The position numbers and the translations under genes were made by a program. The notes beneath the pieces are model-generated. The model did no database searches. It worked only from the letters and a program-made list of their open reading frames with translations, and was not told the origin of the DNA. Positions 50,523 through 58,991 of a DNA stretch of 64,000 nt are shown here, one piece after another. The stretch is from contig JAKTTS010000001.1 in NCBI GenBank assembly GCA_030560485.1, positions 85,720 to 149,719 on the forward strand, read 5' to 3'. The DNA comes from Ascoidea tarda (nom. inval.). Taxonomy: Eukaryota; Ascomycota; Saccharomycetes; Ascoideales; Ascoideaceae. Within the stretch, counting starts at the first letter, position 1; every line of letters starts with the position of its first letter.

Positions 50523-51016
50523 ATGGTTAACCGATTAATGTACTTTTTTTTTTTTTTTCTTCTTTTGTTTTTATTTTAATTTTAATTTTTATTTAAATCT
50601 TTTTTTTGGTTTTTATGTTCTTAAGAAATTGTGAAAATATTTATTTCAACAAAGCATTTTATTTTTTATTTTTAGTTAACAGTAATTTTATTTTTTATTT
50701 TAGTTTTTATTCTAGTTTTCATTCTAGTTTTTGTTATAGATTTTATTAGTTTTTGTTTTTATATTAATATTAAGTTTTTTTGATTGTTTTAATTTCACTT
50801 ACATCAGTTTTCAAAAAAGGCGAATAAATAATTGTGGATTTAATTTTAAAAAAAAAAAAATGACAACAGAATAGCTCAGTACAGTACATAAGATATGAGA
50901 TAAATTAATTAAAACATACGTAAACATTTCTAAACAAATAAAAATGTAAATTACAAAATTAATACATTAATACTTAAGATTATATTTATTGATATTCATT
51001 ATTAATATTAAATAAA
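50523..51016. other. Convergent 3' region, MNN4-like gene and RPL2
   Basis: 494 bases, T-rich on the MNN4 side (TTTTTATTTT and AGTTTTTATTCT repeats at 50540-50780) and A-rich on the RPL2 side. Typical of two facing 3' untranslated regions. No gene recognised. Confidence 0.5.
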
Positions 51017-52190
51017 TTAATCAGCAGTCTTTTGAGTACCACGTAACAAACCAGTTCTTCTAGCAGCAATAAGACCAGCCTTTTGACCTGGAACAGCACC
51101 TCTGGAAATAGTTGAAGCTTTACCAATATGTTGATGGTTACCACCACCATGAGGATGGTCGACTGGATTCATAGCAACACCTCTGGTCTTTGGCCATGAG
51201 TTTCTCTTGACTTTATATTTGTGGAAAGCATTACCAGCTTTCAATAATGGTTTATCAACTCTACCACCACCAGCAACGACACCAATGACACCTCTAGCAG
51301 AAGAAGACAATATTTTTTTGGCACCAGAAGGTAATTTTACTCTGGTTTTACCTTCGTCGAGGTTGTGACCAATGACAGTAACGTAGTTACCAGAGGTTCT
51401 ACCTAAAGCACCTCTGTCACCAGTTTTTTCTTCAACGTTAGATAAGATGGTACCTTCTGGAACAGAAGATAAAGGTAAAACGTTACCAACGTGTAAAGAG
51501 GCATTTTTACCGGCGTAGATAAATTGACCAGTGTACATACCTTCATTGGCAATGAAGATTTCTTTTCTTAATTTATATTTGTAAGGGTCTCTGAAGATGA
51601 CTTCAGCTAATGGAGCACCTCTTCCTGGATCATGAATGATTTTCTTGACTAAACCTCTAATGTAACCATGACGTTCAGAGTAATCTAAAGTTCTTAATTT
51701 AGCAGCACCTTTTCTCAATCTGGTGTGGGAAAGGAAAATTGAACCAGCACCTTTTCTTTGGTTACGAATAACACGACCTTTAAGATATATTATTAGTAAA
51801 ATGAACAAAAAAATTAAAATAAACATAAAAATCAAAGTTTCAAATGACTCTGCAAATTGATATATTGATCCGAATTCAAAATATAACGCAAAATTGAAAA
51901 CATTGGTTTTTGAGTTGATTTAGTTATTCAATCAATATTATTTTGAACCTTCTAATAATTGAATAAATAAAAAAATAAAGTAGAATGACAATAAACTTTT
52001 ATTAACAATTAAACCATTTAAAATTAAAACAGACTGCATTTTATGATAGATAATTCAATTACAAAGTTGAATTTTGCTTTAATTTTTGCTTTAATTTATA
52101 ATTAAACTCCTACAAATAAATCAAGCTAAAATTTTTAATATTGAAATGATTCTTTTCGAAAATTATTACTAAAATTTTCAATGTTTTTTT

Positions 52191-52229
<39 letters not shown>

Positions 52230-52705
52230 ATTTTATGGAGTTTTTTTGGTTTTAATCGTATTCAATTGAATAATGATTAATAGTTAAAAAGATTAAACCA
52301 GAGAAAAACGGATTAATCAAATTTATAAAATAAATGGTTTTTTTAGTTTAAATATAAATTAAACATTATTTCGTTTTTTTAAATAAGAATTAAAATTTTG
52401 AACTAACATCAAATGGTTTAAAATTGTGATTGCGATTATCAATATAATTAAGATTATGAATATGAATATAGATATAAACAAAATTATGATTATGATTATG
52501 ATTATAATTATATTAATGTAATTATTCTTTTTATCAAATTGGAAGTGAAGTTCGACATTTATTGATTCAATTTAAACGTTTAAAATCCAAGAAAGTGAAT
52601 AAGAGAAATTAAATAATAAAATGACAATAATATAGGAATTCGCAGAATTAAGATGAAGAATCAAATGAAAAATCAGAGGAAGCTAGAGCCATTAAACATA
52701 CCCAT
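51017..52705 (-). CDS. RPL2: Large ribosomal subunit protein uL2 (Rpl2), spliced
   Basis: Exon 1 is only ATGG (52705-52702); exon 2 runs 51777-51017. Together they encode 254 residues, [16 protein letters not shown] onward, the exact length of yeast Rpl2. The protein is nearly invariant: [62 protein letters not shown] and [10 protein letters not shown] are all present. uL2 lies at the peptidyl-transferase centre. Codons are strongly biased (AGA, GGT, CCA), consistent with high expression. A continuous frame upstream of exon 2 (18 hydrophobic codons from 51835) is intron and should not be translated. The intron placement inside codon 2 matches that of yeast RPL2 genes as I recall. Confidence 0.95.
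51778..52701 (-). other. RPL2 intron, 924 bases
   Basis: Donor GTATGT at 52701-52696, branch TACTAAT at 51798-51792, acceptor AAAG ending at 51778. It contains a T-tract of about 45 bases on the plus strand at 52184-52228 and TATGATTATGATTA repeats near 52490. I looked for C/D-box snoRNA elements and found no convincing pair. Long introns are common in yeast ribosomal-protein genes. Confidence 0.92.
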
Positions 52706-53354
52706 TGTTTATTATAAATTTGTCTTGTTGTGTGGATAGAAAAAAACCAAAGGAAACGAACCTCTTTAGATAATCTTGATGGATATAATGAAGAGGTATA
52801 TTGAAATTTTTGAAAGTTTCCATAAAATGGAGTTTTGGTGTATGCAGGATGTTTTAGCCCGTGAACGCAGTCACATGCAAGTGTTTGCGTTGCGAGCATG
52901 GATCCAGTCACGGGAATGCATACAGGGCTTTAAGGACCAATAGGGCATATGCATGCTGTACAGTTATACGTATGTATATGCATACTGCAAAATACTGATG
53001 CTGCAGAAAGAGCATGTGATCTTGTCTTGTTTTTATAAGGAAATTCCTAATATGGGAGTTGCTTTTATAGGAAGGAGCATGTTCAGGGTAATTGAGCACT
53101 TTCGAGATAACCAATAAAATCGCGTATTATTGAAATTAGTGATGGAGGAACGGTTTTTGGTGCAGTTGAATAATTTATCAACTAATCGTGAAAAATAAAA
53201 TTGGTGCAATACGATCAGAGATATATATTTATCGAAATTGTGATTAATCTTGGATACTCATCGACAAAACATCGTAGTATACACAGGGCTGTTAAAATAT
53301 ACTTATAATATAAAGACCTCATAAATTTAATATCATAATACAATATAATTGAAA
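52706..53354. promoter_or_regulatory. Divergent promoter, RPL2 and QCR6
   Basis: 649 bases. A 7-bp inverted repeat (CCCGTGA at about 52858 and TCACGGG at about 52908) flanks ACATGCAAGTGTTTGCG. Positions 52914-52990 contain AATGCATACA, CATATGCATGC and TATACGTATGTATATGCATA. These dense sites are good candidates for a factor driving both a ribosomal-protein and a respiratory gene. Confidence 0.55.
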
Positions 53355-53844
53355 ATGGAATTTTTAAAGGATTTATTAGAATCAATGTTACCAACAGCCT
53401 ACGCTGAAGAAGTAAGTAGATTGTATTTTGCCGATTTTTTGGAAATTAAGAGATGGATGCCGGCACAGATTGAGTTGATTTGACCAATTTACTAATATAC
53501 AGTGAAACATTTCACGTCATTGCAAGCAGGAAGAAGAAGAAGAAGAAGTTGAAGCTAGTGAAGAAGCCGAAGAAGAGGAAGAGGAAGACGACGACGACGA
53601 TGAAGATGAAGAAGAAGAAGCACAAGACCAATTTGACACTTTGAGAAGTAAGTGTTCTGAAACTGCTAGCTGCAAACCATTGTTGCATCATTACCATGAG
53701 TGTGTTGAAAGAGTAACCAAAGAAATGGAAGAAGAAGACTACGACCAAAAGGAATACAAAGAAGACTGCATTGAAGAGTTCTTCCACTTGCACCACTGTC
53801 TCAACGATTGTGCAGCTCCAAGATTGTTTTATAAATTGAAATAG
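53355..53844 (+). CDS. QCR6: Cytochrome bc1 complex acidic hinge subunit Qcr6, spliced
   Basis: Exon 1 53355-53411 (19 codons, MEFLKDLLESMLPTAYAEE) and exon 2 53530-53844, total 123 residues. Exon 2 opens with a Glu/Asp tract of about 35 residues. The conserved hinge domain follows, with SKCSETASCKPLLHHYHEC, KEDCIEEFFHLHHC and the ending CAAPRLFYKLK. The acidic tract and the C-terminal motif identify Qcr6, which assists cytochrome c docking on the intermembrane-space face of complex III. Four of the Cys are placed for the two disulfides known in the hinge protein of other eukaryotes. The intron has donor GTAAGT, branch TACTAAT at 53490-53496 and acceptor CAG, with an alternative AAG three bases earlier. 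Confidence 0.9.
53412..53529 (+). other. QCR6 intron, 118 bases
   Basis: Donor GTAAGT, branch TACTAAT at 53490-53496, acceptor AAGCAG. The tandem AAG/CAG acceptor could add one Gln at the junction. Confidence 0.9.
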
Positions 53845-54801
53845 ATAATGAATCTAATCAACTTGAACATATACTAAACCAATAAAATCAACTAAACTCA
53901 AACACAAAGCACGACTCTACTCATTAATACTTTCCCATCCTTGTTGTATCAATTCCCAACACATCTTCTTTATACACTTTTTATTTATATTTATCTTGTT
54001 TTTACAATGCACCGGTACTTTTATTCTTATTCTACACTTTTCTTTTCTTTGATTGTTATTTGATTTTCTTTCAATTTCTTCCATTTTCCAGCAAAAACAG
54101 CAGAAACAGCAAAAGAGGTTCCACAGTGCTGGCTCTATTCTGCATCCGTGGGTCATGCAGAACCACGCCGCTGTATGCAGAGCCATGCTTGCTGTGTTTT
54201 CTGGAAGTTTCCACTGTGGTGCCACACGCAAATGCCCGCGTTCTCCCATCTGCTTGGGGATTGCACAAACATAGATCACGAGATCTCATACTCTTTCCAG
54301 ATATTTCTCCCGCCGCTGCCGGGAATGTGCATGTGACCACCGCAAATTTTTCAATTTTAAACTTGTCTTTTTCATCGCATTCAAAAAAAACAATAAAAAA
54401 AATTGAACAAAAAGCAAAAGAAAATTTTGTTTAATTCCATCAACTAATTTCAAATCAATCTTCATTCTCAATTATTTTGTACAAATAATTTTATTAATTT
54501 AATTCAATTTCTCAATTAAGTATCTTCAAATTAGAGCTTAAAGTAAACAAAGTCCAAAAAAAACTATTTAAAACAAAACAATTGTATAAATTTTATAAAT
54601 CCTAAAATATATTTGATACTTGTGGTACTTCTTTTTCTTTTTACACAACAATCTAAAACAACTACCTGATAATTAATTTTAATTACTGTTTTTTCTTCAA
54701 TTATCTTTCTGGTTTTTAACGATTTCCTTTCCGTTTCTCTTTCTTCTCTAGTTTCACTCAATTAATAGTTTTGACTATTTCAATTCAGCTCATACCGAAA
54801 A
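53845..54801. promoter_or_regulatory. Intergenic region upstream of the two-RRM gene
   Basis: 957 bases between tandem plus-strand genes. Positions 54100-54320 are a GC-richer island with GTCATGCAG, TGTATGCAGAGCCATGC and GGGAATGTGCATGTG. From 54330 the DNA is AT-rich and C/T-rich close to the start codon. The short frames on both strands across the island have no domain. Confidence 0.45.
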
Positions 54802-56289
54802 ATGGCTACTGCAACCAACTCAACTGCTCCAGCTCCAGCTCCAGCTAAGACCGCCACTCCACCAGCAACTACTGCTCCAGTTAAACCTGCTGCTCCAGCT
54901 CCAGTTAAGACCGCCACTCCACTAGCAACTACTGCTCCAGCAACTACTGCTCCAGCTAAACCTGCTGCTCCAGCTGCTCCAACTTCTGCTCCAGTTAAAC
55001 CTGTTTCTACTCCAGTCCCAGCTGCTCCAGCCAAAGCATCAACTGCTCCAGTTAAGGCTCCAGTTAAGGCTCCAGCCAAAGCTCCAGCTTCCCCTGCTAA
55101 AGCTTCAACTCCAGTTGCTTCTTCTACTCCTGCTGCTGCTCCAACTGTCCCAAAAACCGAAAAGTCTGTTTCTCCAGCTAAACCCTCCACTACCACTACC
55201 ACTTTTCCTGCTTCTTCCTCATCTTCTTCATCTATTCCAGCTTCTGATGCACACTCTTCTGATTCCGATGTCAACTTGGATTCTCGTCTTTATATTGGTA
55301 ATGTTGATTACCAAACCACTGAAGAAGAATTACTAGAATTGTTTCAAGATTTCAAAATTGAAAAGGTTGACATCCCTAAAAGAAGAGCGTACAACAGAGT
55401 TGTATCAAAGGGTTATGCCTTCATAAACTTGCAAAATAAAGACGATATTGACTCTTTAGTCTCAAAATTCGACAACACCGAATTCAATAATAGATATATT
55501 TACATTAGAAAAGCTCAACCTAAAAATGTTAAACCCGTTGACCCAACCAAGAAAAAAACTAGATCCTTTAATAAAAACCAAAAAAAACCAACATCTTTCA
55601 AAAAGGACACTGATTCTGACATAACCTCTGGTTCCGATCTTGATTCTGATTACGATTCTGACTCAAATTCTTCTCCCGCCACTACAAAGAAATCTCATCA
55701 AAACAAATCAAATCCCTTTAAACCTTTCAATAAATCATCCGAACAAAAATCTCACCAAAATGGCCCAAAACCTTTAAACAAATCAACCCCTCTAGAAGAT
55801 GGTGTTCCATCAAAGACTACCGTTTACATCTCAAATGTCGATTTTTACTTGAATAAAGCTGGATTAAAATCAATCCTCAAAGAAAAGGGCTACAACCCTG
55901 TTTGGATTAAAGTCCCAACAAGAAAATTACCCTTCAAACAACTCTTCTACTTGAGAAAACACAACAAAATAATTAAAGGTAGAGGTTTTGCCTTTGTTAG
56001 ATTTGAAGATGAAGAAACACAACTCAAATTTATTAAAGAATTCAATGGTGAAAAATTAAACAACAGAGAAATTAAAGTCCAAGTTGCTATCGACTCAAGA
56101 GTCGAAGATTCTCACTCTGAATCTGAATCTGAATCTGAGAGTGAGCATACTCCAGAATCAAAATCTTCAACAAAAACTGATGTTTCCAAACCCGCCGCTG
56201 CTTCCAAACCTGCTGCTGCTCTCAAAACTGAAGCAGCTTCAACACCTGTTGCTGCTCCAAAAGCTGATTTAGCTCCATCAAAGAAATAG
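54802..56289 (+). CDS. Two-RRM RNA-binding protein with Ala/Pro-rich N-terminus
   Basis: 495 residues. Residues 1-150 are an Ala/Pro/Lys/Thr repeat tract (APVK, APAK and TAPA units). RRM1 is at about 161-240, with RNP2 LYIGNV at 163-168 and RNP1 KGYAFINL at 203-210. A Ser/Asp-rich linker separates it from RRM2 at about 339-430, with VYISNV and RGFAFVRF. The C-terminus is a Ser/Glu repeat followed by more Ala/Pro/Lys. The order and the unusual long loop of RRM2 (PTRKLPFKQLFYLRKHNK) recall yeast Rnp1/Sbp1-type proteins, which bind mRNA or small RNAs, but I would not fix the orthologue. Codons in the Ala/Pro tract are strongly biased to GCT/CCA, suggesting high expression. A long antisense Ala-rich frame is a shadow. 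Confidence 0.8.
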   Translation: MATATNSTAPAPAPAKTATPPATTAPVKPAAPAPVKTATPLATTAPATTAPAKPAAPAAPTSAPVKPVSTPVPAAPAKASTAPVKAPVKAPAKAPASPAKASTPVASSTPAAAPTVPKTEKSVSPAKPSTTTTTFPASSSSSSSIPASDAHSSDSDVNLDSRLYIGNVDYQTTEEELLELFQDFKIEKVDIPKRRAYNRVVSKGYAFINLQNKDDIDSLVSKFDNTEFNNRYIYIRKAQPKNVKPVDPTKKKTRSFNKNQKKPTSFKKDTDSDITSGSDLDSDYDSDSNSSPATTKKSHQNKSNPFKPFNKSSEQKSHQNGPKPLNKSTPLEDGVPSKTTVYISNVDFYLNKAGLKSILKEKGYNPVWIKVPTRKLPFKQLFYLRKHNKIIKGRGFAFVRFEDEETQLKFIKEFNGEKLNNREIKVQVAIDSRVEDSHSESESESESEHTPESKSSTKTDVSKPAAASKPAAALKTEAASTPVAAPKADLAPSKK

Positions 56290-57290
56290 TTTTCTTAGAA
56301 AAAAGTCAATTTTTTTTAGAACAAATTAATGATTTAATAATTTTTTTTTGTTTTATTTATTTGTCTTTTTATTTTTTTTTGTTTTCTGATTTTTTTATTT
56401 ACTATAAATATATTTTTTTTTTCTTAAAATATTCAATTTCATTAATCATTTTGTATCTTTTTACAATTTTTTTTTTCTTTTATTTTTATTTTTTCTTATC
56501 CTTCATTTTTAAATTTGTCAAATTCTTTTTTTTATTTTAAATTTCTGATTTATAATTTTTTTTGATGTTGACCCTGTTTTTTTTTGTATTAGCTAAATTT
56601 GTATTTTTTTATTTTTTCTTTTAGGAAAAAAAAAGTTAACTTTTTAAGTTTTATTTATTTTTTTATTATCCTACTGTTTATTGATTTGCTTTTTTACAAA
56701 AAAAAAAAACGAAAAAGATTGTTATTTGGTTGATTTTGTCTTAGAAATTTTTATGTTTTTTTTTCTTTCTCTAATTTTCTATAATTTCTTTTTATTTTTC
56801 TGTCCTTTTGTTTTTCATATCATATAATTTTTAACATTTTATCATTATTTATATACATAATCCAATCATTATTTTATTTAACAAGCTAACAAGCTTTACT
56901 GAAATTATTATCAGAAAACTAAAATATTACAGAAAAAAGAATATGAACAAACAATATGAAAATATGAAAATATGAAAATTAAAAAAGTAAAAAAAATTAT
57001 AAATGAACTAAATTGAATTAATCAAACCATTGACTATTGAACACTGAATATGAAATTATGAAATAAATGAGAGAAAATAATTTATAATGGAAAATTATTA
57101 GTCATTTTTATGTTTTTTATGTTTTTTATGTTTTTTTTATATTTTTTTATAAGTTATAGTATCGATTAAAAGGAGACAAAGAAAGAAATTATATAGTTTA
57201 TATTTATAAAATGAATAAATTATATTGATTGAGTTAAGATAATTATATTACAAAATTAATATGAAGATATAGAAGTTTTGATTTAGTAAA
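56290..57290. other. Convergent 3' region, two-RRM gene and DBR1
   Basis: 1 kb of very AT-rich DNA with many runs of T up to about 57140 (TTTTTTATTT units; three TTTTTATGTT copies near 57105-57130). No frame, RNA gene or clear repeat beyond simple tracts. Confidence 0.5.
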
Positions 57291-58802
57291 TCAGTAAGTG
57301 AATTGATCATAGTCGATACCGAATTTTTGACAATAGTTGATTGACTGGGGATTTAGAGGGTTTTTATTAGGATCATTATTGGAGTAGTTGAGTTTGTAGT
57401 CGTTTTTGTTGATTACTAGATCATCAAGCTGGAAAGATGTTTTGTTGTTGATGTTGGATTGAATGTAAGAGACAGCTTCGTTGATTAGAGCTATTAGATT
57501 TTTTGAGTTTAAGTTTAGGATGTCGTAGGAGGATAGTTTTGAGTAATAGGAAGAAGATTGGATAAAGTTGTTGAATAGAATGTGAATTTTGATATAATCA
57601 GGGTCAAGGATTAAGTTGTTTTTGAATTTTTTTATTTTGTTGTTCGTTGAGAAGTGGTTTTTGTTTTTTGGGCTGATTTTGATGTCAAAAAACTGGATGA
57701 AAGTTCTTCTGGGGAGGACTTTGTCTAGGGCTAGAAATTGAGTGAATCTTGTATCATTCAAGAGAAGTGGGAGAACATTATCGTTATGATTGTTATGAAG
57801 TTGATTATCGTTTGATAATTCAGAGAGATCAAGATTTATTTCATCATTTTCGGCTTTTATTTCATTTTCATTTAATAAATTTAGGTTTATTTCATCATTA
57901 TTCTCAATTTTGGTATCAGCGTCTAATTTTCTTCTTTTATATTGGTTATCATTTTTATTAATGTTTTGATTAAGAGTATTGTTTTTATTTGAATGAAGGA
58001 AAGTGGCATCAAATTTGACATGCAAATGAGCACTATACCAATTTTTTGGTTTTAATATTTTTAGTAGGTTTAAATGCAAGGGAGAGCCCAAATTGTTGTT
58101 TGAGATGTCAGATTTGAAGAACGGTTTTAGTCTTAGCAAGCGATTTAGATTGCCATGTTGTTCGATGGATTGTGGCCAGTCATGACTTAGCATGATATCG
58201 AGATGAGTGTTTTGTTTGTTGGGGTTGTTTGGGTCATTTGAGTTGTCGATTTGGTTGTTGGATAGGATTAGTTGGTTGTAGATGAGCAATTTCAAATAGT
58301 CCAATTTTCGTGTGTGGTAAACTGATCTGAGATCGGATTGATTCAAAGGAAAGGATTCGAAATCGTTTTTCATGTAGTCTCTGTCGTTGAAGATTCCGGA
58401 AATGGCAGCTATTTTGAGGCCTTTGAACCAGAGGACGTTGGACTTGCCCAAGTAGTAGATGTTTTTGGCAACAAAACCACCAAATTTCAACAGGCTCAAG
58501 TAGCGAGAGGATTCGTGGTTTCCCCCAATGAAAAGCGTCAAGACAGGGGCCTCCTTCTTGCCCAGGTAGTAGTCCTTGAAGTCTCCAAAACGCCTGTATT
58601 TGGGAGGACAGCTGAGAGAGTCCAAGTCATCTCTGTCTCTTGTTGCCTGGAAGTCGCCATTGACCAACAACAACTGGGGCATCTTCTTGGAGTGGGCAGC
58701 ATTGTTTCTGATGGCACTGTAGATCATGTCGAGCGAGCTGTGGGCACATCCCACAACAGCAATTCTGACCAGGTGCATGTCCTCGCAATCGTCTTCCTCC
58801 AT
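57291..58802 (-). CDS. DBR1: Lariat debranching enzyme Dbr1
   Basis: 503 residues from ATG 58802 (495 from ATG 58778). A metallophosphoesterase of the Dbr1 family: RIAVVGCAHSSLDMIY carries the Cys that replaces the usual metal-binding Asp. Next come VNGDFQATRDRDDLDSL and PPKYRRFGDFKDYYLGKK, then TLFIGGNHESSRYL, LSHDWP and WYSAHLHVKF. All five metal-site motifs are present. The usual Gly after the motif-I His is Ser. Dbr1 cuts the 2'-5' bond of intron lariats. The C-terminal half carries an Asn/Asp-rich insert and RRRKLD-like basic motif near 57930. The frame is open a further 127 codons upstream to 59183, antisense to the TUF1 start; I prefer the later start, where family homology begins. Confidence 0.9.
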   Translation of the reverse strand: MEEDDCEDMHLVRIAVVGCAHSSLDMIYSAIRNNAAHSKKMPQLLLVNGDFQATRDRDDLDSLSCPPKYRRFGDFKDYYLGKKEAPVLTLFIGGNHESSRYLSLLKFGGFVAKNIYYLGKSNVLWFKGLKIAAISGIFNDRDYMKNDFESFPLNQSDLRSVYHTRKLDYLKLLIYNQLILSNNQIDNSNDPNNPNKQNTHLDIMLSHDWPQSIEQHGNLNRLLRLKPFFKSDISNNNLGSPLHLNLLKILKPKNWYSAHLHVKFDATFLHSNKNNTLNQNINKNDNQYKRRKLDADTKIENNDEINLNLLNENEIKAENDEINLDLSELSNDNQLHNNHNDNVLPLLLNDTRFTQFLALDKVLPRRTFIQFFDIKISPKNKNHFSTNNKIKKFKNNLILDPDYIKIHILFNNFIQSSSYYSKLSSYDILNLNSKNLIALINEAVSYIQSNINNKTSFQLDDLVINKNDYKLNYSNNDPNKNPLNPQSINYCQKFGIDYDQFTY

Positions 58803-58991
58803 CTGCTGCCGGTGTTTCTTGTGCTGCCGGTGCTTCTTGTGCTTCTTGTGCTTCTTCGTCTCCTCTGCTCCCGTGCCTAGCACCTGACCGCGTTTGGAGC
58901 CCGCACATGAAAATTTATCTGTGCTGAAGTCGGTCTTCTTCTCGCTCTCTGCTTTGCTTCCTTTGCTGCTCCTGCTTCTTCTCCCTGCGCC
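58803..58991. promoter_or_regulatory. Short divergent promoter, DBR1 and TUF1
   Basis: 189 bases between the chosen starts. GC-rich with repeated TGCTTCTTGTG units at 58830-58855. The DBR1 frame remains open across it (Lys/His-rich if read), so the true DBR1 start is uncertain. Confidence 0.5.

Noticed and set aside
51778-51835. Hydrophobic N-terminal extension of Rpl2
   Set aside because: It is intron sequence: donor, branch and acceptor fit, and the spliced product has the exact family length and N-terminus.
54780-55274. 164-codon Ala/Gly/Val-rich minus-strand frame
   Set aside because: Antisense shadow of the Ala/Pro repeat in the two-RRM gene.
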